Positions 15,997 to 26,867 of a stretch of DNA of 64,000 nt are shown in pieces. The translations under genes were made by a program, and so were the position numbers. Origin of the DNA: Telluria mixta (GTDB lineage: Bacteria > Pseudomonadota > Gammaproteobacteria > Burkholderiales > Burkholderiaceae_D); contig NZ_CP119520.1 in assembly GCF_029223865.1 (NCBI RefSeq), forward strand, positions 4,154,001 to 4,218,000, in the 5' to 3' direction. Below the pieces are notes generated by a model, which did not search any database, was not told the origin of the DNA, and saw only the letters and a list, made by a program, of their open reading frames with translations. Each line of letters begins with the position of its first letter. The stretch's first letter is position 1.

Positions 15997-16356
15997 TCAG
16001 TCGCGGCGCGGATTGTTCGGATGGTCGTCGAGCCGGTTCGGCACGCCGTCGCCGTCACGGTCGCCGCGGCGCCAGGCGCCCCGTTCCATCACCCAGTGGC
16101 CGTCGCGCTCGACCCACGTCGGAGCGCGGTAGGCGTAGCCGTGGCGCTCGCGCAGCCATTTGCCTTTCGTCCAGACATAGCGGCCGTGGCGATATTCCCA
16201 GTGGCCCGGCGCCCACACGTAGCCGTGGCGTGCAGCGGGGATGCGTTCGTCGCGCGGCGGCGGCGGGGCGGTGCGGATGACGACGTCGGCGGCGGCCGGC
16301 AGCGCGACGCTGCCGAACGAACCCGCGACCAGGGCAGCAATGAGCAGTTTTTTCAT
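15997..16356 (-). CDS. YXWGXW-repeat secreted protein
   Basis: A 119-residue exported protein. Signal peptide 1 to about 23 (KKLLIAALVAGSFGSVALPAAA). The mature part contains the aromatic repeats HGYVWAPGHWEYRHGRYVW and ERDGHWVMERGAWRRG, typical of the YXWGXW family, and ends with a DRDGDGVPNRLDDHPNNP segment like a calcium-binding thrombospondin type 3 loop. Members are abundant in Burkholderiales, with unknown envelope roles. Transcribed alone. Confidence 0.85.
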   Translation of the reverse strand: MKKLLIAALVAGSFGSVALPAAADVVIRTAPPPPRDERIPAARHGYVWAPGHWEYRHGRYVWTKGKWLRERHGYAYRAPTWVERDGHWVMERGAWRRGDRDGDGVPNRLDDHPNNPRRD

Positions 16357-16463
16357 CTTGGCCTCCTCATAAGTAGGTGTAGGCCGACTGTACTGCCGCG
16401 TTGCGGGCGCGACCGTGCGGCGTTTCGCTTAACGCCGCAACTGATGATGCCGGAAGGGAATGC

Positions 16464-17810
16464 TCAGGTGGCCAGCGGCAACGCAAACTGCAGCACGAGC
16501 CCGCCGCCGTCGCGGTTGCGTACGGTGAGCTCGGCGTTATGGCGGGTGATCACGCGCTCGACGATGGCGAGACCCAGGCCCGCGCCGTTGGCCTGGCCGC
16601 GGGCGCTGTCCAGGCGGGTGAACGGCCGCAGCAGCTGCTCGATCTGGTCGTCCGGGACGCCGGTGCCATGGTCGTTGATCTCGACGACGGCGCGGCGGCC
16701 ATGGCCCGTCATCTTCACGTGCAGGGCCATGTCGATCTCGGTGACGTCTTCGCCCGGCGTCTTGCCGTAGCGGCGCGCGTTCTCGATCACGTTGTTGATC
16801 ACGCGGCGCAGGTCCGTCGAGTTGCCCATCACGTGGATGTCCGCGTCAATGTCGGTCGTCGTGCGCACGTCCGGCAGGCGGGCGGCCGCGTGCGCGCAGT
16901 CTTCCAGCAGTTCCGAGAGGTTGACCGGCACGAATGTCGCGCTTTCGGTCGGGCGTGCGAAGTCGAGGAACTGGCCGATGATGGCGTCCATCTGGGCGAT
17001 GTCGGACTGCATGCCCGTGCGGGCCTCGTCCGACAGCGGCGCCATCTCCACTTCCAGCTGCATGCGCGCGAGCGGCGTGCGCAGGTCGTGCGAGATGCCG
17101 GCCAGGATGATGGCGCGGTCCTTCTCGAGCTGCTGCAGGTCGTCGACCATCTGGTTGAAGCTGCGGTTCGCCTCGATGATCTCGCGCGATCCTTTTTCCG
17201 GCAGCGGGGTGGGGCGCTTGCCCTGGGCGATCGAGCGCGCGGCCGCTGTCAGGCGTGCGAGCGGCAGGTTCACGAGGCTCGAGATCAGCGCGGCGCCCAG
17301 CAGCGACAGCACGCCGACGACCGTGGCCCAGCCGAGCCACTGCACGCGCGTGAGGCCGGGCAGCTTGTCGCGCTCCAGCATGAGCCAGTACTTGTCGCCG
17401 TCGATGTCGAAGCTGACCCAGAAGCCGGGGATCTCGTTGACCATGCGCGAAAAGCGCGTGTCCGGCCCGAGCTTGTCGCGCACGATGGCTGCCACTTCCG
17501 GCATCAGCGAATTCGGCGGCGGCGGTTCGACCGTGTCCGTCGGCTTCACGTCGTAGATGCGGATGCCTTCGTTCGACACCAGCTCGAAGAGGAGCTCGCG
17601 GCGCAGGTCGGGTGCGGAGTGCGTCAGCGCGGCCTTCGTGATGGTGACGACGGAGACGAGCAGCTCGGCCGTCTGCTCGACCTGCGGGCCGCGCTGGAAG
17701 ACGTTGAGCATGCCGATCCACGAAGCCATCGACAGCCCGGTGAGCATGGACAGCAGGAAGAAGGTGCGCCAGAACAGGCCACTCTTCATCCTGCCGAAAA
17801 TACGCGGCAT
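16464..17810 (-). CDS. envZ: EnvZ-like sensor histidine kinase
   Basis: A 448-residue membrane kinase. Two membrane segments (about 11-38 and 158-181) flank a periplasmic domain; a HAMP region follows, then the phosphoacceptor His241 in ISHDLRTPLARM, and an ATPase domain with NVIENARRYG (N box), DHGTGVP (G1) and GAGLGLAIV (G2). It resembles EnvZ-type kinases of Burkholderiales. AAGGA precedes the ATG at 17810; the frame is open from a GTG at the end of the regulator gene, but that start lacks a site. It would phosphorylate the OmpR-like protein encoded just upstream. Confidence 0.88.
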   Translation of the reverse strand: MPRIFGRMKSGLFWRTFFLLSMLTGLSMASWIGMLNVFQRGPQVEQTAELLVSVVTITKAALTHSAPDLRRELLFELVSNEGIRIYDVKPTDTVEPPPPNSLMPEVAAIVRDKLGPDTRFSRMVNEIPGFWVSFDIDGDKYWLMLERDKLPGLTRVQWLGWATVVGVLSLLGAALISSLVNLPLARLTAAARSIAQGKRPTPLPEKGSREIIEANRSFNQMVDDLQQLEKDRAIILAGISHDLRTPLARMQLEVEMAPLSDEARTGMQSDIAQMDAIIGQFLDFARPTESATFVPVNLSELLEDCAHAAARLPDVRTTTDIDADIHVMGNSTDLRRVINNVIENARRYGKTPGEDVTEIDMALHVKMTGHGRRAVVEINDHGTGVPDDQIEQLLRPFTRLDSARGQANGAGLGLAIVERVITRHNAELTVRNRDGGGLVLQFALPLAT

Positions 17811-17839
17811 GGCCTGTTCCTTCGGGGTCGATGCGAACA

Positions 17840-18604
17840 CTAGCGCGGCTGGCCTTCAGGGATGAATACGTAGCCCAGGCCCCACACGGTCTGGATGTAC
17901 AGCGGGCTCGAAGGATCGGGCTCGATCAGCTTGCGCAGGCGCGAGATCTGCACGTCCAGCGAGCGGTCGAACACTTCGTACTCGCGGCCGCGCGCCAGTT
18001 CCATCAGCTTTTCGCGCGACAGCGGCTGGCGCGCATGGCGCGCGAACACTTTGAGCACCGAGAATTCGCCCGTGGTCAGCGGCACGGTCTCGCCGTTTTT
18101 CTTCAGCGTGCGCGTGCCGAGGTCCAGCACGAAGTCGCCGAATTCGAACGTCTGCGGCGTCTCGCTCGGTGCGCCCGGGATCTCGTCCGGCCCCTTGCGG
18201 CGCAGGACGGCATTGATGCGGGCCACCAGCTCGCGCGGGTTGAACGGCTTCGGCAGGTAGTCGTCCGCGCCCATCTCGAGGCCGACGATGCGGTCGACGT
18301 CCTCGCCTTTCGCGGTCAGCATGATGATCGGGGTCTGGTCGCCCGCACCGCGCAGGCGGCGGCAAATCGACAGGCCGTCTTCGCCAGGCAGCATCAGGTC
18401 CAGCACCAGCAGGTCGTAGCGCTCGCGCAGCCACAGCTTGTTCATCGCGGGCGCGCTTTCGGCCGTCACGACCTGGAAGCCCTGTTCGGTCAGGTAGCGG
18501 CGCAGCAGGTCGCGCAGGCGCACGTCGTCGTCGACGACCATGATCCGGGCGGAGTGGCCGCTATTCGCGCCGGGTGTGCCGGCATTCGAGCTCGTTGCAT
18601 TCAT
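17840..18604 (-). CDS. ompR: OmpR-like response regulator
   Basis: A 254-residue response regulator. The receiver domain (about 20-135) has acidic residues DDD at 25-27, phosphorylated Asp69 in LVLDLMLPGEDG, TAKGED and the conserved Lys in LPKPFNPREL. The DNA-binding winged helix (about 155-250) shows LTTGEFSVLKVFARHARQPL and the C-terminal hairpin QTVWGLGYVFIP. The kinase gene follows 29 bases after its stop. Together they form a two-component system, probably of the EnvZ/OmpR type for envelope or osmotic control. Confidence 0.9.
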   Translation of the reverse strand: MNATSSNAGTPGANSGHSARIMVVDDDVRLRDLLRRYLTEQGFQVVTAESAPAMNKLWLRERYDLLVLDLMLPGEDGLSICRRLRGAGDQTPIIMLTAKGEDVDRIVGLEMGADDYLPKPFNPRELVARINAVLRRKGPDEIPGAPSETPQTFEFGDFVLDLGTRTLKKNGETVPLTTGEFSVLKVFARHARQPLSREKLMELARGREYEVFDRSLDVQISRLRKLIEPDPSSPLYIQTVWGLGYVFIPEGQPR

Positions 18605-18823
18605 CGTTCTGTCGGATTTGTCAGATTAATGTCGCTATGGTAACGTCTTATGGCTCGACGCCAAGGGGGTACCGTTGAGTCATTACATTGTGTTACAAAC
18701 TTTACCCAATTCGCCTTATGCCCGGAGTCGATTCCTCATACACTGGCCTCATCGAATCGCAGCTTACACCACAGCTCAAAACCACAGCTTACTCCTGACA
18801 CGGCAACGCGAATGAGGAACACC

Positions 18824-19201
18824 ATGAACAGTGCGTTCACACACCACCACGCAGCGAAAAAGGCCGGCCGCCTGGCCCGCTGCGCTGTGCTGGCGTGCGC
18901 CCTGGTGCTGGGAGCCGGCGGCGCGTTTGCCCAGCAAAACGGCGACCGCCGCGACGACCGCGGCGACATGCAGCAATCGCAATCGCAATCGCAGTTCTCG
19001 CGTTTCCGCCTGCCTTCGCGGGACCGCGACCCGCGCGACGACATGCGCGCCTACGAGGAACAGCGCCGGGCCCAGCAGCAGGAGCAGCGCGAGCAGCAGC
19101 ACGATTCGCGCCGTCCCAGCCGCATGACGCCGGACGAACGGCGCGACCTGCGCCGCCAGATCAACGAAGCGGGCATGGACCTGTACCCGCAGCGTCGCTG
19201 A
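18824..19201 (+). CDS. Small basic periplasmic protein (125 aa)
   Basis: A 125-residue protein divergent from the ompR-like gene. The signal peptide reaches about residue 39 (ARCAVLACALVLGAGGAFA). The mature part is very polar: DRRDDRGD, a QSQSQSQ run, then a charged glutamine-rich stretch and a C-terminal MTPDERRDLRRQINEAGMDLYP that is helical. No known enzyme motif. GAGG lies before the ATG at 18824. Its position opposite a two-component system suggests, but does not show, regulation by it. Confidence 0.65.
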   Translation: MNSAFTHHHAAKKAGRLARCAVLACALVLGAGGAFAQQNGDRRDDRGDMQQSQSQSQFSRFRLPSRDRDPRDDMRAYEEQRRAQQQEQREQQHDSRRPSRMTPDERRDLRRQINEAGMDLYPQRR

Positions 19202-19317
19202 AATTTCCCTGCATCAACTTAGTTGCTTGTTGTTTATTTTCAAGTGACAACATGATACGCTAGCCGGATTCGCCCCGGCCCAGCCCTCGCCGTGGCATCA
19301 ACCGCACGGAGCGTATC

Positions 19318-21201
19318 TTGACCACAGACCTTCCTGCCGCGGCGACTCGATTCGCCGCGACCGGTCCAGAGCATTGCATCGCCAAACGCGACGACGGCGT
19401 GTATGCCGATCCTTCCGTGCTCGGCACCACGCTGGTTGCTGCCATCGACAACGTCTACCGTGCCGGGAATTACTTCACCGGCATCGATTATCCCGTGCTG
19501 ATGAAGGCCCTGTTCGGCCACGGCCCCGACCTGCCGCGCGGGCCGGACGGCACCACGGTCGTGCGCTTCGCGGCCGACATCCAGGCCTTCGATCCGGCGC
19601 GCCGCGCGCTGTACCGCGCCGTCAAGATCGGGCGCGGGTATGCGGAATACTACTTCGAGCCCGTCTGGCTGCCCAATCCCGTCGACCCCGACGCCGAGGG
19701 CTTCCAGACCCGTCTCGACCCCGACGAATTCATCGCCGACGCGTGGATCAAGGGCATCCGCTTCGGCCTCGACCTGCCTGCCATCCGCGCCGCGATCGAC
19801 GCCAGCAAGGCCGACCGCATCACGGTCGCGCGCCAGCTCGAGGCAAGGCCGGGCGAAGATGCGCACATCGTCGAAGTCTCGGACGACCTCCACCGCAGCG
19901 ATGCGCCGCTCGAACTGGGCAACGGCCGCCTCGACCTGAACAGCTTCCAGAACCGCTTCCCGCAGATCCAGGCCGGCGTGCGCCTCCTGAAAAAGGTCCC
20001 GGCCACGGCCGGCACGATGGGCTTCGAGATGTCCGGCACGCCGCTGCCGCCCGAACCGGGACGCGACCTCGACCTGCCGGCATATGCGGGCGCCGGCACG
20101 AAGGTCGAGCGCGCACCGGATGGCGAGTTCCTCGTGTCCAGCGCGGCCGGGTTCCTGATGGTCGATCCGAAGACGAGCCGGATCTCGGTCGAGGACAAGG
20201 TCGTCAGCCGCGACGGCGTCAGCGCCAAGACGACGGGCAACCTGAGCCTGACGGGCGACTACGAGGAGTTCGGCGAAGTCCAGGAAAAGCGCGTGATCGA
20301 GGCCGACAGCATCACCGTGCACGGCGACGTGTTCGGCAGCCTCGTCTCGCGCGGCGGCACGGTCAATGTGCGCGCGAACCTCGTGGGCGGCAGCGCCCGC
20401 AATGCGCGCGGCGACATCCACGTGCGCGGCGTTGCGTCAGCCTCGATGCTGTCCGCGGAAGACGGCAGGATCGTCATCGAGCGCGCGGAGAACTGCGTCA
20501 TCGCGGGCACGCGGGTCGAGGTCAATCATGCCGTGAACTGCGAGATCGTCGGCGACGAAGTCGTCGTGAACGTGGCCGAGGGCTGCGCGCTCGCGGGCCG
20601 GCGCGTGACGGTGGAATGCACGGTGCCGCGCAAGCAGAGCGAGATGCTCGTGGCCGTGCTGTGCGCGGAAGGCCAGCAGATCGACGAGGTGATCGCGGCG
20701 GTGACGCAGCGCGTCGCGCAGTTCGCCACCCTGGCCGCGCAGCTGAAGGCCGCGCTGGATGCGATGACGGCCAAGCCGGACGTGCGCCGCTACCTGATGC
20801 TGGCGGCGCGCGTGCGCAAGGGCGAGGTCAATCTGACGCCCGAGCAGGCGCGCCAGTTCCAGAAGATGGCGCAGGACGTGGCGCCCGCGCTGAAGGCGAT
20901 CGGCGACGTCTCCACGAAGATCAAGGCGGCCGAGGCGGAGCAGCAGAAGGGCGGGGCCATGCTCGCGAACCTGGAAACCCAGCGCGGCGACGCCGCCAGC
21001 ATTTCCAGCGTGGCGATCGCCTCGGTGCAGGGCGAGACGCAGGTGCGCATCCTCGGCTACAGCCCCGCCGGCGGACCGCCGTATCGCTGGCCGCCGCGCG
21101 AGATCCGCACGCGCCTGCGCGGGCCGCAGGCGGGCGAGCTGCTGTTCATGGGCGACGCGGGCAGCGTCGCGTGGAGCAGCGATACCGTCCCGTCGGCGTA
21201 A
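19318..21201 (+). CDS. FapA/DUF342 family protein
   Basis: A 627-residue protein of the DUF342 (FapA) family. After an N-terminal region it has the family's flagellar-assembly-protein-A core, including RAGNYFTGIDYPVLMKALFG, GTPLPPEPGRDLDLPAY and KTSRISVEDKVVSRDGVSA. A right-handed beta-helix follows, with repeated IHVRG / VIERAENCVIAGTRVEV units, and then a long helical segment with coiled-coil character (RQFQKMAQDV to KIKAAEAEQQKGGAM). Such proteins are associated with polar flagella in vibrios. The start is TTG with GGAG 7 bases upstream. The gene is alone. Confidence 0.8.
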   Translation: MTTDLPAAATRFAATGPEHCIAKRDDGVYADPSVLGTTLVAAIDNVYRAGNYFTGIDYPVLMKALFGHGPDLPRGPDGTTVVRFAADIQAFDPARRALYRAVKIGRGYAEYYFEPVWLPNPVDPDAEGFQTRLDPDEFIADAWIKGIRFGLDLPAIRAAIDASKADRITVARQLEARPGEDAHIVEVSDDLHRSDAPLELGNGRLDLNSFQNRFPQIQAGVRLLKKVPATAGTMGFEMSGTPLPPEPGRDLDLPAYAGAGTKVERAPDGEFLVSSAAGFLMVDPKTSRISVEDKVVSRDGVSAKTTGNLSLTGDYEEFGEVQEKRVIEADSITVHGDVFGSLVSRGGTVNVRANLVGGSARNARGDIHVRGVASASMLSAEDGRIVIERAENCVIAGTRVEVNHAVNCEIVGDEVVVNVAEGCALAGRRVTVECTVPRKQSEMLVAVLCAEGQQIDEVIAAVTQRVAQFATLAAQLKAALDAMTAKPDVRRYLMLAARVRKGEVNLTPEQARQFQKMAQDVAPALKAIGDVSTKIKAAEAEQQKGGAMLANLETQRGDAASISSVAIASVQGETQVRILGYSPAGGPPYRWPPREIRTRLRGPQAGELLFMGDAGSVAWSSDTVPSA

Positions 21202-21267
21202 AGTTTATACTGGTGGGCGGCCGCGAGGCCGTACCCATAACGACTCCAATCCGACAGAGGGGAAACC

Positions 21268-23142
<1,875 letters not shown>

Positions 23143-23143
23143 T

Positions 23144-24163
23144 CTACGCGGCCTCCGTCAGGGCCGCATAGCAGGGCGCCGCCTCCGGCGGCAGCCCTGC
23201 AAACAAGGCTTCATCCGCCTCGTCGACGAGCCCTTGCTCGACGAGCATCCGCACCTTCCCGAGATAATCCGCCAGCTTGAGCAGGCGCCCCAGCGGCGAC
23301 ATGATCACGCCGCGCCGCAGCTCGCCCTGTTCCAGCAACGCAGTACTGACCGTCTCCGGAAAATTCCACTCGCGCGCGATGCTCGCGCACAGGCGCCGCG
23401 TGTCGCGGGCCAGCTGGGCCAGGAACACGTCGGAGCCGAGGCTCTCGCCGTCCTTCGCTTCCTGGTCCATGATGCGCAGGCTGACGATCAGCCCCACGTT
23501 CTGCAGCAGCCCGGCGAGGAAGGCGTCGAACGGTTCGATGCCGGCGCCGGCCATCTGGCGCGCGGCGATCGCGCAGCGCTCCGAATGCGCCCACAGGTGC
23601 GGCGCCAATCGGCGCGTATAAAACCCCGAACGCACGTCGATGATGGGCCGGAACGCGACCGTCGTGATCAGCTGGCGCAAGCCTTCCTGGCCGATCAGGA
23701 TCACCGCCTGTTCGACGCTCGTGATGGATTGGCCCGTCCCTTTGTAGCAGCTGTTCGCGAGGCGGACGACGGCTGCGACCAGCACGGGATCGGACGCGAT
23801 CGTGCGCGATAGCGCGCTGCCGGAAAACGTCTCGCTGCGCAGGCTTTGCAGCAGTTGCGGGACGAGCCCCGGCATGCGCCGCACGAGCGCCGCGCCGGAC
23901 TGCTGCGAGCCGGCGATGGCCGCCAGCGCGTCCAGGACGCGCGTTTCCGCATCCGAAAGCTCCAGCCCGCCGTCGGCGCGGTCGAACAGCCACGCGTTCC
24001 AGGCGCCGTTGATCCGTTCCAGCTGCTCGAACGAGACGGGCGCCGTGCCCGGTTGCGGTGCGGCCGCCACGGGCGCGGGGGCAGGGACGGGTACAGGTTC
24101 GGCAACCGGCTGCGGCGGCGCAGCGGCCGGGCTGGAAAACAGGCTATGCAGCCACCGGAACAT
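23144..24163 (-). CDS. HDOD-domain signalling protein
   Basis: A 339-residue cytosolic protein. A proline/alanine-rich N-terminal linker (about 10-45) is followed by an HDOD domain: LVPQLLQSLRS, SALSRTIASDPVLVAAVVRLANS, then QSITSVEQAVILIGQEGLRQL and the helix LWAHSERCAIAARQMA. The HD catalytic pair is not present, as normal for HDOD. Such proteins act in c-di-GMP and motility signalling. The ATG used has AAGGGGG six bases upstream. It is divergent from cheW with a shared palindrome between them. Confidence 0.82.
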   Translation of the reverse strand: MFRWLHSLFSSPAAAPPQPVAEPVPVPAPAPVAAAPQPGTAPVSFEQLERINGAWNAWLFDRADGGLELSDAETRVLDALAAIAGSQQSGAALVRRMPGLVPQLLQSLRSETFSGSALSRTIASDPVLVAAVVRLANSCYKGTGQSITSVEQAVILIGQEGLRQLITTVAFRPIIDVRSGFYTRRLAPHLWAHSERCAIAARQMAGAGIEPFDAFLAGLLQNVGLIVSLRIMDQEAKDGESLGSDVFLAQLARDTRRLCASIAREWNFPETVSTALLEQGELRRGVIMSPLGRLLKLADYLGKVRMLVEQGLVDEADEALFAGLPPEAAPCYAALTEAA

Positions 24164-24238
24164 CGTCATCCCCCTTAGGTCAATTCCGAACATTGTACGG
24201 ACGTAAGCGCCGAGCGCAAGGTAGGAAATGTCTCATTC

Positions 24239-24260
24239 ATTGTTGACTGTACTCAACAAT
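24239..24260. promoter_or_regulatory. Palindrome ATTGTTGA-N6-TCAACAAT between HDOD and cheW genes
   Basis: Perfect 8-bp arms with a 6-base centre, in the 146-base divergent region. The same half-sites, fused without a spacer, form the palindrome at 43898-43911 near the response regulator-GGDEF gene. It is a candidate operator; no protein can be assigned. Confidence 0.45.
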
Positions 24261-24309
24261 TTCCGGTCGTCATCGCCTTAGCATGGCGATCTTGAGGAAA
24301 GGATCCGCC

Positions 24310-24780
24310 ATGCACATGACTACGACGACCACCACCCAATTCCTGAGTTTTACGCTCGGCGGCCTCGAGTACGGGCTCGACGTCGCGAAGGTGCAGGAAC
24401 TTCGGGTGCTCAAAGCACTCGAGCGGTTTACATCGGCCGGCGAGATCATCGGCGGCGTGGCCGTCTCGCGCGGCGTGATCATGCCGCTCGTCGACATGCG
24501 CGCCGCCTGCGGCACGTCGCCCGGCGCGCCCGACCCGATGACGGACGTGATCATCCTGAGGCTGTCGACCTGCACGATGGGGATGGTCGTGGATGGCGTG
24601 ACGGGCGTCGTGTCGCTGGCGCCCGAGCAGGTGTCGCCCGTGCCCGGCGCGGACCAGGCGCAGGTCGATTACCTGATCGGGCTCGGACAGCTGGGGGCGC
24701 GGCGGTTGATTCTCGTCGATATCGACCGGCTGATGTCGGTGCGCCGGCCGAAGAAGGACGGCGCACGGCAGGTCGCCTAG
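24310..24780 (+). CDS. cheW: CheW-like chemotaxis coupling protein
   Basis: A 156-residue CheW domain protein. The two-subdomain beta pattern is clear: TTQFLSFTLGGLEYGLDVAKVQEL, the turn GGVAVSRGVIMPLVDMR, and GMVVDGVTGVVSLAPEQVSP. CheW links chemoreceptors to the CheA kinase. No other che genes are nearby, so it may serve a distant array. AAAGGA precedes the chosen ATG. Its stop overlaps the stop of the convergent ABC-F gene by 3 bases. Confidence 0.85.
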   Translation: MHMTTTTTTQFLSFTLGGLEYGLDVAKVQELRVLKALERFTSAGEIIGGVAVSRGVIMPLVDMRAACGTSPGAPDPMTDVIILRLSTCTMGMVVDGVTGVVSLAPEQVSPVPGADQAQVDYLIGLGQLGARRLILVDIDRLMSVRRPKKDGARQVA

Positions 24781-26744
24781 GCTACCAAACTTTCCAGCTG
24801 CTCCTGCAGCTCCAGCCACTCGTTCTCGAGATTGCCCAGGTCCCGCGTCAGGAACGCCTGGTCGGCCACGAGATTCTTCAGCTCTTCCTTCTTGTCCGCT
24901 TCGTAGATGCCCGGCTCCAGCAGCCGGGCGTCGACGTCGGCCTTCTTCGCGTTCAGCTTGGCCATCTGCTCTTCCAGCCGCTTGATGCGGTTTTCGATCG
25001 GCTTCTTCAGCGCGGCCAGGCGCTGGCGCTCTTCCGCTTCCAGGCGCTTCTGTTCCTTGCGGTCGACGGTGGAGATGGGCGCCGCCGGGGCCGAGGACGG
25101 CAGCGGTGCGCTCGTGCCGGCATCGGCCTTCAGCTTGGTCTGGAACAGCCAGTCCTTGTAGTCGTCCAGGTCGCCGTCGAACGGCTGCAGGCGGCCGTCG
25201 GCCACGATGATGAACTGGTCGGTCGTCGCGCGCAGCAGGTGGCGGTCGTGCGAGACGACGACGAGCGTGCCTTCGAACTGCGCCAATGCCAGCGTGAGCG
25301 CCTCGCGCGTTTCCAGGTCCAGGTGGTTGGTCGGTTCGTCCAGCAGCAGCAGGTTCGGACGCTGCCACACGATCAGCGCCAGCGCCAGGCGTGCCTTCTC
25401 GCCGCCGGAGAACGGCTTGATGGAACTCGTCACCATATCGCCCGGGAAGTTGAAGCCGCCGAGGAAGTTGCGCAGTTCCTGCTCGCGTGTGGTCGGCGCG
25501 ATCTTTTGCAGGTGCCACAGCGGCGATTCGTCGTGGCGCAGCATCTCGACCTGGTGCTGGGCGAAGTAGCCGATGACCAGACCCTTGCCCAGCGTGGCCG
25601 TGCCGGCCAGCGGCGCGAGGTCGCCGGCCACGGTCTTGATCAGCGTCGATTTACCGGCGCCGTTCACGCCGAGGAGGCCGATGCGCTGGCCCGTCTGCAG
25701 GGAGAAATTCACCTTGTGGACGATGGTCTTGCCGCCGACCTTGTCGCCGTGCGCGTCGAGCAGCGGATAGCCGGCGTCGACGTCTTCCATTACGAGCAGT
25801 GGATTCGGCGCCGAGACCGGGTCGCGGAATTCGAACGAGAACTCGGCCGCGGCGCGCAGCGGCGCCAGTTCTTCCATCTTCGCCAGCGCCTTCATGCGGC
25901 TCTGCGCCTGGCGGGCTTTCGTCGCCTTGGCCTTGAAGCGGTCGACGAACGATTGCAGGTGGGCGCGCGTGCGCTGCTGCTTTTCGTACGCGGCGGCAGC
26001 CAGCACGAGGTGCGCGGCGCGCTGGCGCTCGAACGCCGAGTAGTTGCCCGAGTAGCGTTTCAGCTTGCGCTCGTCGATGTGCACGATGACGTTCACGATC
26101 TCGTCGAGGAAATCGCGGTCGTGCGAGATGATGATCAGCGTGCCCGTGTAGCGCTTCAGCCAGTCCTCGAGCCAGATGATGGCGTCGAGGTCCAGGTGGT
26201 TGGTCGGCTCGTCCAGCAGCAGCAGGTCGGACGGGCACATCAGCGCCTGCGCCAGGTTCAGGCGCATGCGCCAGCCGCCCGAGAAGCTGGCGACGGGCTG
26301 GCGCATCTGGTCCAGCGAGAATCCCAGGCCCAGCAGCAGTTGCTCGGCACGGGACTGCACCGTGTACGCGTCCGCATCGGCCAGCCCCGAGTGGACGTGG
26401 CCGATGGCGATGCCGTTCTCCGTCGTGTGGGGCAGGGCTTCCAGGCGGTCCAGCTCGGCCTGCAGGGTGCGCAGGTGGGCGTCGCCGTCGATGGCGTACT
26501 CGATGGCGGGACGGTCCAGCGCCGGGGTCTCCTGCGCCACGTAGGCCATGCGCCAGCGCGCGGGGAAGTCGATCGCCCCCTGGTCCGGATGCAGCTCGTT
26601 GCGCAGCATCGCGAACAGGCTGGATTTGCCGGCGCCGTTCGCGCCGATCAGGCCGATCTTGTCGCCGGGATTGAGGGTAAGGTCGGCGTCTTCCAGCAGC
26701 GGTTTCGTGCCGCGCATCAGGCTGACGTTGGAGAATCGGATCAT
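24777..26744 (-). CDS. ABC-F family ATPase (YheS/Uup type)
   Basis: A 655-residue soluble twin-ABC protein without membrane segments. The first domain has Walker A GANGAGKS (34-41), signature FSGGWRMRLNLAQAL and Walker B LLLLDEPTNHLD; the second has GVNGAGKST, PFSGGEKARLALALI and LLLLDEPTNHLD. A charged linker joins them and the C-terminus is a coiled coil (KRLEAEERQRLAALKKPI and later). ABC-F proteins act on the ribosome. The start is set at MIRFSNV; the open frame upstream only reads through the REPIN-like element. Confidence 0.9.
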   Translation of the reverse strand: MIRFSNVSLMRGTKPLLEDADLTLNPGDKIGLIGANGAGKSSLFAMLRNELHPDQGAIDFPARWRMAYVAQETPALDRPAIEYAIDGDAHLRTLQAELDRLEALPHTTENGIAIGHVHSGLADADAYTVQSRAEQLLLGLGFSLDQMRQPVASFSGGWRMRLNLAQALMCPSDLLLLDEPTNHLDLDAIIWLEDWLKRYTGTLIIISHDRDFLDEIVNVIVHIDERKLKRYSGNYSAFERQRAAHLVLAAAAYEKQQRTRAHLQSFVDRFKAKATKARQAQSRMKALAKMEELAPLRAAAEFSFEFRDPVSAPNPLLVMEDVDAGYPLLDAHGDKVGGKTIVHKVNFSLQTGQRIGLLGVNGAGKSTLIKTVAGDLAPLAGTATLGKGLVIGYFAQHQVEMLRHDESPLWHLQKIAPTTREQELRNFLGGFNFPGDMVTSSIKPFSGGEKARLALALIVWQRPNLLLLDEPTNHLDLETREALTLALAQFEGTLVVVSHDRHLLRATTDQFIIVADGRLQPFDGDLDDYKDWLFQTKLKADAGTSAPLPSSAPAAPISTVDRKEQKRLEAEERQRLAALKKPIENRIKRLEEQMAKLNAKKADVDARLLEPGIYEADKKEELKNLVADQAFLTRDLGNLENEWLELQEQLESLVA

Positions 26745-26763
26745 TTCAATAGCTACCGTAAAA

Positions 26764-26861
26764 ACGTCGTTCCCGCGGAAGCGGGAACCCATGCTGAGCA
26801 TCAAAATGCCGACTCAGTATGGGTTCCCGCCAAGGCGGACGGCTAGTCCGGGAACGACGGT
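26764..26861. repeat. REPIN-like element, copy 2
   Basis: The left unit CGTCGTTCCCGCGGAAGCGG with its tail ACCCATGCTGAG recurs inverted at the right end as ACCCATACTGAG plus a longer palindrome. The outer units share the sequence of copy 3 more closely than copy 1. It sits between prmB and the ABC-F gene. Confidence 0.75.
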
Positions 26862-26867
26862 GCTTTC

